Origin: Hyphomicrobiales bacterium
GTDB taxonomy: Bacteria; Pseudomonadota; Alphaproteobacteria; Rhizobiales; Xanthobacteraceae
Reading direction: 5' to 3'
NCBI GenBank assembly: GCA_017305555.1
Contig: JAFKKM010000047.1
Coordinates: 1 to 46,551 of the forward strand
DNA length: 46,551 nt
Positions 7,244 through 17,500 of the stretch are shown one piece after another; the stretch's first letter is position 1; each line of letters opens with the position of its first letter. Made by a program: the position numbers and the translations under genes. The notes beneath the pieces were generated by a model. That model searched no databases. It was not told where the DNA came from and saw nothing but the letters and a program-made list of their open reading frames with translations.

Positions 7244-10200
7244 TCCAGATCGAGACTGTCCTGAGCATCATCGACTTCGCCGGCCGTCTTGCGGCTGACC
7301 TTCTCAGGCACCAGCCCCGCTGCGACTTCTTCGGCGTGACGCTCGGCGTTGAGGGCGAGCAGGCGCGCGAGAACGCGGTCGCGCTGCTCGGCCGGCCAGA
7401 AATAGCGGCCTTGATAGGTGTGGTCGTCCTCGGTCTCTTCGGTGAGGAAGACAGGGCGCAGTTCGTCGGCGAGATCATCCCAGCCATAGGCGCGCAGCAC
7501 GGCGCGGTCCATCTCGTCGTGTAGTTCGCGCAAACGTTGGATCGCGACGCCGGTTTGCTCCGGATCGTGGAAGCGATTGTAGGTCTTAGTCATACCTTCG
7601 TCGGCCGCAATCATCAGCGCGGCACGATGATCGTGATAGGTCTGGCCGACATCTTCGAGTTTCGCGTCGGATTCGTAGTCGGGCGGGAATGGGAAAGTTT
7701 CGAAGCAATCCGCAGGGCTATAAACAGGCGTCTCACCCTGACGAGATCCCCAATACAAAGCCCAAAGCATATGGACTCGGCTTTGCATAATCGAGAATGC
7801 AACAGGAATATTGTTAGCGACGACAACTATCAATTTCTGGCTATAGATATATTGCGCAGGGAGTAATGCAAAGCAGATATGTGCCGTGGTTTGTGAAATG
7901 GCGATGACAAAGTCCCGACCTTGGGCTGCCCTTCTCAGCGCCGGTGTATCTGTTCCATACTGCCACCAGAATTTCTTCCGACGCTCGGCGACACCATACC
8001 CGCCAAGTTTTTGTCGGTCACCGAAGACTCTTGAGCGCACGATATCCAGCAGGTCTGGCCACGCACCAGCCTCGGCCAAGGAGCGATTCTCAAAATTTAT
8101 CGCGTACCGCGAAAAAGCATGATTCGGGTGAGAAGTAATCTCATCTCCACCAATGTACGGTCGAATGATTTCCGCGTTACGTTTATTGATCGTGATGAGA
8201 TGGCGAGCTTGCTCAAGCGAACCAGCAAAACCTGCATCTGCTTCGTCAGAGAAGATGAATCCAAGCCCATATGTGTCGGCCCCGCGAAACGAGGCCGCTC
8301 CGCAATTTGTAAGTTGTTTGGGTGGAAACGCTTCAATTCCTGCCATCAACTTCGAATTGATATTACTGACCACCTTACCATCAATTAGACACCGCGCCGC
8401 GGGGGTTTTCTTAATTATGCAGATAGCAGACACCACTACGGACGCCGAGCCTGGCCAAGCAAAATTTCGCTTTGCGAAAAATATGTTAGCCCCGTGCGTG
8501 CAGAGGTAATGCAACCCTGCGATGCGAGTGTCGCCCTCAGCGACGGTCTTTGTTGCAACTAATCCAAAGGCTCCACTTAGTCGGAGCAGCATAAAGGCCC
8601 TTCGGAAGAAGTGAGCTATCAGATCGACAGCCTTTCCGCCGCTCTCGGCGTGAACGCTTCTCAGCCAATCTGGGTACGAATGGCCCAACGCCGCCCAAAT
8701 CTTTGCTCCTCCGAGAAACGGTGGGTTGCCGACAATTACATCGAAACCGGGATTGTCTCTCGCGAACACCTCCGGAAATTCGATTTGCCAGTGAAACGGC
8801 CGGTATCCCGCTGTCGCACGGAATGACGCGCCCTTGGCCTTGAGTTTCTCCCAATCCGGCGTCAGCCCACCAGCGATCAAGTTCTCGACTAACTGTCGTT
8901 CGGTCTCCCGCGCTTTCAACGTCTCGGCTGAAAAGAACGCCGCAATGACGGCGTCGCCGACAATGAGTGCCGGATCGCTCTCATCCTGCACACGCGTGTA
9001 ACGCGCCGCCTGCGCTTCAAGCCGCACGTCGTCGCTGGCATTGCGGATCGCTTCCCGCCCTTCGCGAGCGCGCTCGACCGCCTGTCGGATCGTCTCGCGA
9101 AACAGCGGCAGGCCCGGCTTGGATTGATCCCAATGGACTGCCTGGATCTGAGCTCGCGTCAATCCGACAAGGCTATCGCCAGCCTTGAGGGCGTGATCTA
9201 AGAACGTAAACTCGTGATCGCGAGCGAGCGTGGCGAGCCACAGCGACAACCGCGCGAGATCAACCGCCATCGGATTGCGGTCGACGCCGTACAAACATTT
9301 TTGCGCGACAAGCCGGCGCGCGTGCAGCGCTTCATCTTCGTCCGGCGGGATCTTCGGCTTCTCGGCGCCGTACATGTTCCAGGCCTGCTCCAGCCGCGCA
9401 CCGATCTGGCGGCAGGCTTCGACCAGGAAGGCGCCGGAGCCACAGGCAGGATCGAGCACCTTCAGCGACAGCACCGCCTCGGGCGAAGCCTTGTCGCCCA
9501 GACGCTGGAAGGCAGGCTCCAGCGCGTGACGTACGATCGGCTCGGTCAGCGAGCGCGGCGTGTAGTGCGAGCCGGATCGTCGGCGTTCCTCGGTCGGCTG
9601 CAGATAAGGCACGCCCGGACCGATCGGCGTCGCCTTGGGCGAGGCGCGCTCGTCGACCAGCGAGCCAAACGCCGCGATCAGCTCGGCGATCTCGCGCGCC
9701 TCCTTGACGCCCTTTGCCTGCTTGGCCGAGAGCTTAATGCCGCGCTCTTTCAGCCATTTCTGGCGCTCGCCCGGCTTCTGCGCGAAGAGCGTGTCCAGTC
9801 CAACGAAATTGGGGAGCTTCTTCTCATCGCGCAGCGCGATCATGCGCTCGGTGGCACGTGACGCGGTGAAGCCCATGACGGTTTCGTAGACCGAGCCGAT
9901 CGATTCGACGTCGAGCGAGCGATACGACAGGCGCTCGCGAATCTTCTCACCCGAGAGGCCCTTGCCGTCGATCGTCATCAGCCCGTGGAGAATGCGCAAA
10001 ATGGTGCCATCCGACACGGGCAGGATCTTACTGTCAGCGCGGGCGCTGCCATTCGCGCGCCCTTCCAGAAAGGCAAACAAGTCAGGATCGAACAGCTTGC
10101 CGCCGCGGCCGGTGACCCAGTCCGGGTGCCCGCCATGCACCAGCCGAAACACGGCCAAGAGCTGTCCCCAAGCGCCTCGCCGCTCATCCATCGTGTCGGG

Positions 10201-11208
10201 ATTAAGAGCCTCATCGACCAGCAGGCGCGCGTACAGCGTCTTGATCGAATAGCCGTTCTCCCACAGCTGCTTCAGATGCGGGTCGGACGACGACGGCAGC
10301 AGATCGCGATCCTCGGCATAGAGCAGGAACACGAGCCGCATCAGAACGGTAAGAAGCCCTTCATAGAGATGGTGCGGATCGCGCTCGGCGATCGCCTCGA
10401 TCTCCTGAGGCGCGGCGCGATGCAACCCGCGCAACAGCTCATACAGGGCGCCGAGCACCTGGCCGGACAGCTTTTCGGAGACGGCGTTCTGCGCTTCGCG
10501 CGAGGCCTCCAGCAGCTTCCGCAGCCGCGTCTCCGGCGCCCCGGTGAAGAACGCGTTGCGGCCTAGGCAGAGTTTGAGCCCGGCCAGCATTGGCCGGCCT
10601 TCCACCCGGCCAAGCGCCGCGAGCGGCCATGACAGCCAGCCCGCGGTTTCGCCGCGCGGCGCATAGACCAGCCGCAGCATGTTGCGAGCGATGAGAATGC
10701 CGACGCCGACATTGGTCTCGCGCAGCAGCCGCTCCATCCGCTGATGCGGTGTCGCCTCCCATTCGCCGGCGGCAAACTGGTTGCGACCATCGGCATCGAG
10801 ACCCGGATGCAGCATGACGAGCGCTTGCGCCGGCACGCCTTCGGGGGCTTCCCCGTTCCACAGCAGTGCAAGATCAGGCGCCAGCAAGGTCTCGTGTTCA
10901 GGGACCGTTACGGTCAGCGCTGGATCGACCGCCGGCCCGCCGGGACTGCCAGCCACCAGCTTCGACGGCCAGCCCAGTACCTGCTCGAAGAAAGCCCAAG
11001 CGTCCTGAAGCTCGAACAGGCGATCCTGATCGAGCGATGCGTCGGGATCGAGATGGAGCGCTGTCGCCGCAGCCTCGGTGTCGAGCGGGGTCTGGCGAAT
11101 GGGCGTGACGCCGGTCTCGCGAAGGACGTTGGCGCCGACGACCAAGCCTTCCGGCTGCAGATAGTTCAGCCACTCGGAGGTTTCGTCCTGTCGAGAATGA
11201 AAGGTCAT
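7240..11208 (-). CDS. drmMI: DrmMI, Eco57I-type adenine-specific DNA methyltransferase of class 1 DISARM
   Basis: 1322 residues from the ATG at 11208 (MTFHSRQDE), 8 bases after the drmD stop; a longer GTG start would run far into drmD and is unlikely. The long N-terminal region carries the FLLYAEDRDLL helix typical of large Eco57I-like methylases. S-adenosylmethionine motif I is DPACGSGAFLVE at about residue 589; catalytic motif IV is NPPF at about 828, pointing to N6-adenine methylation. The last third (about 900-1170) is the expected target-recognition part and has clearly lower G+C than the rest. DrmMI marks host DNA so that DISARM spares it. No nuclease motif is evident in the N-terminal part. 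Confident on family; the modified site is unknown. Confidence 0.92.
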   Translation of the reverse strand: MTFHSRQDETSEWLNYLQPEGLVVGANVLRETGVTPIRQTPLDTEAAATALHLDPDASLDQDRLFELQDAWAFFEQVLGWPSKLVAGSPGGPAVDPALTVTVPEHETLLAPDLALLWNGEAPEGVPAQALVMLHPGLDADGRNQFAAGEWEATPHQRMERLLRETNVGVGILIARNMLRLVYAPRGETAGWLSWPLAALGRVEGRPMLAGLKLCLGRNAFFTGAPETRLRKLLEASREAQNAVSEKLSGQVLGALYELLRGLHRAAPQEIEAIAERDPHHLYEGLLTVLMRLVFLLYAEDRDLLPSSSDPHLKQLWENGYSIKTLYARLLVDEALNPDTMDERRGAWGQLLAVFRLVHGGHPDWVTGRGGKLFDPDLFAFLEGRANGSARADSKILPVSDGTILRILHGLMTIDGKGLSGEKIRERLSYRSLDVESIGSVYETVMGFTASRATERMIALRDEKKLPNFVGLDTLFAQKPGERQKWLKERGIKLSAKQAKGVKEAREIAELIAAFGSLVDERASPKATPIGPGVPYLQPTEERRRSGSHYTPRSLTEPIVRHALEPAFQRLGDKASPEAVLSLKVLDPACGSGAFLVEACRQIGARLEQAWNMYGAEKPKIPPDEDEALHARRLVAQKCLYGVDRNPMAVDLARLSLWLATLARDHEFTFLDHALKAGDSLVGLTRAQIQAVHWDQSKPGLPLFRETIRQAVERAREGREAIRNASDDVRLEAQAARYTRVQDESDPALIVGDAVIAAFFSAETLKARETERQLVENLIAGGLTPDWEKLKAKGASFRATAGYRPFHWQIEFPEVFARDNPGFDVIVGNPPFLGGAKIWAALGHSYPDWLRSVHAESGGKAVDLIAHFFRRAFMLLRLSGAFGLVATKTVAEGDTRIAGLHYLCTHGANIFFAKRNFAWPGSASVVVSAICIIKKTPAARCLIDGKVVSNINSKLMAGIEAFPPKQLTNCGAASFRGADTYGLGFIFSDEADAGFAGSLEQARHLITINKRNAEIIRPYIGGDEITSHPNHAFSRYAINFENRSLAEAGAWPDLLDIVRSRVFGDRQKLGGYGVAERRKKFWWQYGTDTPALRRAAQGRDFVIAISQTTAHICFALLPAQYIYSQKLIVVVANNIPVAFSIMQSRVHMLWALYWGSRQGETPVYSPADCFETFPFPPDYESDAKLEDVGQTYHDHRAALMIAADEGMTKTYNRFHDPEQTGVAIQRLRELHDEMDRAVLRAYGWDDLADELRPVFLTEETEDDHTYQGRYFWPAEQRDRVLARLLALNAERHAEEVAAGLVPEKVSRKTAGEVDDAQDSLDLE

Positions 11209-11216
11209 GATCGCGC

Positions 11217-14200
11217 TCAGTTCGTCGCCGGCCAGAGATAGATCAGCCCGATCGGCTCCAGCCGCCGCGCCTGGACCTCGTAGCCCTGGCGGACCTTTTC
11301 GGGCTCGCTGTCCAACTCCTGCTGCAGACGCAGCAGCTTGCCGTCCCACGAGCGGCGGTCGGCCTCGAACTGGCGGAGTTCACGTTCGTGCTGCTTGCGG
11401 ATGTCGTCCTCGCTAGGGCCGAACAATTCGAATTGCTCCGGTGCTGCCGGAGGCTGCTTGGTGCGCATCGCGTCGCGAACCTTGTCGATTTGGCGTTGAA
11501 GCAGCGCGGCCAGAGCCTCCGCCTCGCGTCGGCCGTTTTCGGCAAGCTCGGTCACGGCCTCCTGCTCGGAGAGTTTCGCACGGGTTTCGATATGAGGGCG
11601 CAGCTCGGCGATGTCGCGCTCGACTGTCTGGGCTAGACGCTCAAGAATACCACTTCCGGGCGATACGCCGATGCGCAAAGCGTCATCCAGCTGCTGGATC
11701 GTGGTGGCTTCACCGGCCTCTGCGAAGGGGGCAAGCGGGCTCTCATCCCGCCGCATGTCACGCCATGCCGCCGTCACCGGAATGATCTCCTCGTGCAGAC
11801 GTCGCGCCCCTGGTCCGAACAGGCAGAGTCGCCCGAGCAGCACGACGCGCGGCTGCGCGCCGGAGCTGACAATGGCCGTAACCCGTCCGACGTTGGTCCG
11901 AAAACCCTGGCTGACGAACCGCGACAGCAAGCGCTTGACGAGACGGTGCTCAAGATGCAGCTGAACGACGTCTTGTGGCTCCGGATCGCCTTGGCGGACC
12001 ATCGGTGGCTCGAAGACGAGACCGCGTACCGGCGTCTTGCGCCGCCATTGCGCGCGCTCCTTCACGTTGGCCGGACGCCCAGGGCGCAGCTCGTCGAACA
12101 GCGACGCCCAGGTCGGATCTTTCGCAAAACTCGGGGTTTCAGGATCGAGCAGGACAGCATCGGGGACACTGAAGTGTCCAGGCTGAAGCGCAGCCGCATC
12201 GTCCTGCAATGCGATCTCCACCACGTTGCGGATGTCCTCGCCCTTCACGCCGACGCGTTTCTTAGCCGTGTCGAGCGCCCGCTGCAGGCGCTGCTGCTCT
12301 TCCTTCAACCGAGCGACCCGCTTGTCGGCCTCATCCCCCAATTCGCGTTCAGCAATGCTGACGCGCCCTGATTTCGCGTTGGTGATGGTCTCGGCCATCC
12401 GCTCCGCCTCACCGCGGCGAATACCCTCGCGCGCGAGCGTGGTTTCGATGGTCTGACGCAGTACCTCCCCGGAGGCGCCGAGCTGCTTTCGGATAACCTC
12501 CGTCTTGCGCACCAGAGCGTCCAGAACCCGATCCTCTTCCCTCTGCTCGTAAACGAAATAGCGGCAGGTGACGGTCTTCGACGGCTGCAGCTTACGATCG
12601 ATCCGGCCATTGCGCTGTTCGAGGCGCGACGGATTCCAAGGCAGGTCGACGTGGATGAGATCGTGGCATCTTGCTTGGAGATTGAGGCCTTCGCGGGCGG
12701 CGTCGGTGCAGACGAGGATACGAACCGGCTCTTGTTCAAACGGCGCGTTGAAGGCGATCTTGATACGATCGCGTTCGATGAGACTGGTTTGGCCGGTGAA
12801 ATTGAGGATGCGTCCCTCAAGATCGATGCGGCCGAGGCTGCGCTGAAGCAAGCCTTCCTTCAGTCGTTCGACCAACCAGCGGCGCGTGTCTTCCCACTCC
12901 GTGAACAGGATCAATCGGCGATCGCGCCAGGCGTGGCCGTCGTCGAGCATCTCATCTTCGATCCAGTCCAGGATTGCCTCGACTCGAGCATCGGCCAGAT
13001 CGCGCGCGCCGCCGCTGATCGCAAGCATGCGATCGACATGCGCGATCGCCGCCTTCAAGTCGCCGAGCTCGCCCTTGGCGTGATGGGTGGCGACCTCGAT
13101 GGAGTCGTTGTCTTCGATCAGATCAGGCGTCGTCTCGCCAACGTCCGGACCGATCTCTTCGCTCTTTCTGGCGAGGCTTCGTCGGTGCGTCGTGAGTGTC
13201 CGATGGAAAGCTGCAATCGATGAGAACAGGCGCTGCTGCAGATTTGCGAACAGGAAGCGCGCCCGCGAGCCGCCCGCCACCGACTGGCTGTACTCGTCGA
13301 GCATGATGGCAAGTCGCAGTTCCGGCGCGTCAGGTGGCAAGCCGGAGATGGAGATCGGATCGACGATGCGCTCGGGGAACGCATGGCCAAGCCGACGCAG
13401 GTCCTCCTTGAGCCGGCGCACCATCACGGGCTCTAGGTCTTTGGCCTCGACGTCGATGCCCCGGGTGAACCGCTGCGGATCGAGTATCTCCAGCAGCGTC
13501 GCAAACGAATTCGAATGGCCATTATGCGGCGTGGCCGAGAGGAAAAGACGATGTTCAAACAATCCCGCGATCTCGCGGACCGCTTTCGTCATCTGACTCT
13601 CGATGGCCCAGGTCGCCCCCGACGATGGCGCCGCGTGATGAGCCTCATCCAAAATGAACATCGAGCCTGGCCGGAAAGGTGCCAGGATGTCGCGCAGACC
13701 TCCCGTATAGGTTTCGTCGGAGAGGACGCTGTGAGAGACGATGAAGCGAGAACCGACGCTCCACGGGTTGGCCGAGAACCCGCGGGTACGCCGCGTCTCC
13801 AGCAGATGCTCGCGATCAACGATCGTGAAATCGAGGCCGAACTTCTGCGCCAGCTCGTCCTGCCATTGCAGCAGCATCGATGCGGGGGCTGCGACCACGA
13901 TGGTGTCGACTCGGCGCCGCAACAGCAGCTCGCGCACGATCAACCCAGCCTCGACAGTCTTGCCGAGCCCGACGTCGTCGCCGATCAGGAGATTGACGCG
14001 GGGCAGCTCCAGCGCCTTTTTGAGCGGCAGTAGCTGATAGGACTCGAGCCGGATCCCGGCGCGGAACGGTGCCTGGAAAAGCTTGCGGTCGGCCGCTGTA
14101 GCGGTGCGCCATTCCGTCGAGCGCAAATAAGCACCCAGGCGTTGCGGCTCCTCAAAGGTCTGGGAAAGTAGTGACGACCAGTCGCTTGGATCCAAAACTA

Positions 14201-14369
14201 CTGGCTCCAGCTCGACGGCGTAAACCAGGTCGACGGCTTCGCCCTGGGAATCGTCTTCGCAGGACATCAGAGTGAAAGCTTGAACGGTTCCCTTCTGTTC
14301 GCTGCTTTCGACGATCCAGGTCTTCCCTCTGACCTTAACGAAAGCTCCCACTTGCGGGATGTGAGGCAT
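11217..14369 (-). CDS. drmD: DrmD, SNF2/RapA-like helicase of class 1 DISARM
   Basis: 1050 residues. Walker A is GDDVGLGKT at 130-138, DEAH at 241-244, motif III SATPHNGH at 278-285; the C-terminal lobe has CTDAAREGLNLQ (motif V) and LEQRNGRIDR (motif VI), then a long charged coiled-coil-like region rich in Glu/Arg. DrmD is the signature helicase of class 1 DISARM and lies upstream of drmMI as expected. The start ATG has no strong ribosome site; an AAGGA lies about 18 bases upstream. It opens the DISARM part of the island, 216 bases after the RecD-like gene. Very similar in type to the helicase at 18328-21051, so the island has two RapA-like motors. Confidence 0.92.
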   Translation of the reverse strand: MPHIPQVGAFVKVRGKTWIVESSEQKGTVQAFTLMSCEDDSQGEAVDLVYAVELEPVVLDPSDWSSLLSQTFEEPQRLGAYLRSTEWRTATAADRKLFQAPFRAGIRLESYQLLPLKKALELPRVNLLIGDDVGLGKTVEAGLIVRELLLRRRVDTIVVAAPASMLLQWQDELAQKFGLDFTIVDREHLLETRRTRGFSANPWSVGSRFIVSHSVLSDETYTGGLRDILAPFRPGSMFILDEAHHAAPSSGATWAIESQMTKAVREIAGLFEHRLFLSATPHNGHSNSFATLLEILDPQRFTRGIDVEAKDLEPVMVRRLKEDLRRLGHAFPERIVDPISISGLPPDAPELRLAIMLDEYSQSVAGGSRARFLFANLQQRLFSSIAAFHRTLTTHRRSLARKSEEIGPDVGETTPDLIEDNDSIEVATHHAKGELGDLKAAIAHVDRMLAISGGARDLADARVEAILDWIEDEMLDDGHAWRDRRLILFTEWEDTRRWLVERLKEGLLQRSLGRIDLEGRILNFTGQTSLIERDRIKIAFNAPFEQEPVRILVCTDAAREGLNLQARCHDLIHVDLPWNPSRLEQRNGRIDRKLQPSKTVTCRYFVYEQREEDRVLDALVRKTEVIRKQLGASGEVLRQTIETTLAREGIRRGEAERMAETITNAKSGRVSIAERELGDEADKRVARLKEEQQRLQRALDTAKKRVGVKGEDIRNVVEIALQDDAAALQPGHFSVPDAVLLDPETPSFAKDPTWASLFDELRPGRPANVKERAQWRRKTPVRGLVFEPPMVRQGDPEPQDVVQLHLEHRLVKRLLSRFVSQGFRTNVGRVTAIVSSGAQPRVVLLGRLCLFGPGARRLHEEIIPVTAAWRDMRRDESPLAPFAEAGEATTIQQLDDALRIGVSPGSGILERLAQTVERDIAELRPHIETRAKLSEQEAVTELAENGRREAEALAALLQRQIDKVRDAMRTKQPPAAPEQFELFGPSEDDIRKQHERELRQFEADRRSWDGKLLRLQQELDSEPEKVRQGYEVQARRLEPIGLIYLWPATN

Positions 14370-14585
14370 TGACGTCCGGATGGCTATTATCCTTCATTAT
14401 TGGCTTTTCGTGTGCCACTGGATCGAGAGGGATCGAGAACATCGGGGTGTCCCCGCTCGAAGGCGGATATAAACTTCATGGTCCCGTAACGCTTTTTGGA
14501 GGTGACGCTCATCATAGACAAAATGCTCCAACAGTCTCCTCATCCGAACGTCAACTCAAGCGCTTAGCTTCCGGGAAGCGCCCTT
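14370..14585. promoter_or_regulatory. Intergenic region upstream of drmD
   Basis: The longest gap inside the island, so the most likely place for a separate DISARM promoter. It holds a 10-base near-tandem repeat (GATCGAGA twice, 14421-14438) and a short hairpin CGGGG-TGT-CCCCG (14443-14455), which could be operator elements. A small palindrome GCTTCC/GGAAGC lies just after the RecD-like gene stop. I see no convincing -35/-10 pair and no convincing gene in it. Confidence 0.35.
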
Positions 14586-17500
14586 TTAGAGCCGAGCACG
14601 TATAGCTTGCGCCGTCTTCTCGACGAAAGCGACATCACGTATCTCCTGCTCGGTACTTGTGAAAAGATTCTTTCCCTCCGTGAAACCGTTCTGGGCATAC
14701 CACCGCTGCTTCCATTCCCACCCCTCACGATATTTTGTCTGATCCAACATGCCGAGATGCTCCCAAATGAAGACTTCACCAGCATCGTCAATGAATGAAA
14801 AGTCCGGCCGCACGCGTCCTGACCTAATCGTTCCATCCAGGGGACGTTCATATTGATAGTTCATATCGAGCGAATTCAACTTTTCCGCAATTAGAAGTTC
14901 GGATTTGCTGCGGACTAGCTCGCCGCGACTCGTCCGATAGATGAGATGAGCCGCATAGCGGTCCTTCGAAGGCTTGCCGCTCCTTCGCTCGCGTAGGTCC
15001 TCCGAACGGATGCCAACCGCAAACAGATTTGTGCTTCGCCGCGCGGTTTCGGATGTTCGGATCAATTCATTGAGAAAGCTTGGGTTATCGCCCTCCATCA
15101 GCAACACTAAACGATCTTTCGAACGAGTGAGGGCGGTGTAGATCAGCTCGCGCGTCAATAGACGCGACCGCTGTGGAAGGACGACGAATACCTTCCGGAA
15201 ATCGCTGCCCTGCGCCTTGTGCACCGTCAAGGCATAAGCAAGCTCAAGCGGCGCGCCCTCGGGGCCGAAACTCTCTGGACCAAACCCAAACTCAATGTCC
15301 GGCCGTCCGACGAAAGCGACATTCAGCAGCTTGTTCTTGGCAATCCCTCGTCCAATCCCAGCAACGCCGATCTCACCGTTCGCGAGATATTCCTTGACCC
15401 TCTTCTTGTCCTTGCCATTCCAGCCGCCTCGACTACCATTGCGGGCAAGAATGACTTTGTCTCCCCAAACGATTTCCTCATCTCCAAGACTTAGCCCCCA
15501 TGGCTGCCGGGATCCTTTCAACTGCGATGCACGAAACCTACGCTGGATCCAACGATTGAGTTCATACACACCATGGATACTCTTTCGCACAGGACAGAGT
15601 ATTTGAAAATTCTCCGCACCATCGTGGTCCCCATAAGGGACCCAGCCTTCCTCTGTGAGACCGAGCGCGAGGTTGAAGGCCTTGACGTCGTCTCGGCCAT
15701 CGAGCCCCAAATGCCTTTGGAACAGATCGGAAAACTGCTCATGCAAATCTTTCGGCGTTTTCCAATAGTGAACCTCAAGGTCATTGAACGTCTCTCCCGC
15801 CTCAAGGTCGTTAAGGACTCTATCGGCATCGACCGGCTGAGGCTCCCGAGTGAACCAAGAAGCGAGGCGAAGGCTGTCTGAGGGGGCACCGGCACTGGTT
15901 CTCACTTCGACTGATAGCTTGGCAAGCGCGGCGCCGACTTCTTGCTGTTTATCGCCTGCATCGTCAAGATGTGCCACCAAGTCCGCGAATGGCCGGCCCA
16001 TTCCGATGGGCGGAAGCTGGTTCGGATCGCCCACGAGTATAATGCGTTGAACGTGCGCGAGATCGAGGCCGAGCAGGACGGCAAGTAAATCATCCATCGT
16101 GAGCATCGAGCATTCGTCGATGACAACGGTCTTTTCCTTCGCGTAGGGCTGATCGCCTTCGAACAATGGCCGCTGCCTCAAGGCATCGTACCTATCGCGC
16201 TGATACAGAAACTGGGCGACCGTCATTGAAGACTCGCCCGTTTTTTGCCCTAGACGCACGCGAGCTTTGCCAGTCGGCGCCAAAAAGAGAATGCCTTGCC
16301 TCGAAAGAACCTTGGACTTCTTTAGAGCTCCCAAAACGGTCGTTTTGCCTGTACCGGCACCGCCCACCAGCACGCTGAGTTTTCGGGTCGTAATCTTTTC
16401 AAGGATACTGCTCTGCTCGGAGAGCGCGTCGGCGTAGCGCTTTTCTGAGAAGTCAACCTTTACGCCCTGTTCACCGATGCTCTCCCGGAGAAGATTTCCC
16501 CAATTCTCGCGTAGGTTTTCCAATCTCGATTCGGCGCGCTTGACCAAAAGTTTGGATAAGCGTTGCTCCCGCTTCATAACATCGACAAGTTGCACACACC
16601 TGACAGGCCCGGAGCTCTTGTCCCGCACAAGATCAAAGTGAGCTACCTCACCTTCTATTTGCTTGAGATTTCCGTTGATCCAGTCCGAAGTGACATTGCA
16701 CGGCTGGCTCAAATCTAAGGTAGAAAAAGCTTCCAGCGCTTCATCTTCGGCCAAGAGCGAATCACCCTGCTGCCCCGCATTCCGAAGAACAGAGACAAGT
16801 GCTGCACGCACCCGCCTCCAGTCCAATGGAGACTCGATTATCGAAGGGGCAGGCATAGGATGCGCACCCGCGACTGTTGCATCAGGAAGCATTCCGCGAT
16901 CGACCATACCAAGTGCTACCGGGCGTTCGTCCGCGTCCCCTAGGTCCGCCTCCACGATGCGATAGGGATTAGCGATAATTGCGGCGTCGTCGACCTGACC
17001 TCGCGTCGCCGTGTTTCGTTCGCTCGGAATAAACCAGCGGCGCGCCTGAGCTGGACTAAGTTCAAACCTTGACAACAGCTTGAGTAGCGCCCGCCGCTGT
17101 TCTGTCAGTCCGTTCCATGTAGCCGCGACTGCTTCGACGTCGCCTTTGTAGGCTTTCTGCGGTGGCGGACGCTTGCCTCGGAAAATCGCGTCGAGAACCG
17201 GCCATGGGTCATCGCTTGGCTTGACGTCTCCCCGACCACTCAATTCAAGAACCATACTTGTACCAAGGCGCATTCCGAGCGCCTCAAGCGCAGCTCCAGC
17301 TCCTGGGAAAGCCCCACGGTCCTGCCATACACAGTGGATTTGCTCGTTGAGCCATTCCTCCCGCTGCTCCCATGGCCCAGCGACTACACCATGCGTCCGG
17401 ATCTTGCGAACCGCCTCCAAGCCCCGAACCAAAGAGGAGAGTGCCACATCGTTCGCCGCAAGCTCCCCGACATGCGTGAAAGACCTCAGTTGACTGCGCT

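Noticed and set aside
11209-11349. A GTG start at 11349 for drmMI, giving an extra 47 residues
   Set aside because: It would lie inside drmD, and the added sequence is Arg/Ala-rich and unlike the family; the ATG at 11208 fits the operon spacing.
14369-14605. A 78-residue plus-strand frame in the gap before drmD
   Set aside because: No ribosome site, no conserved feature, overlaps the end of the RecD-like gene; the gap is better read as regulatory.
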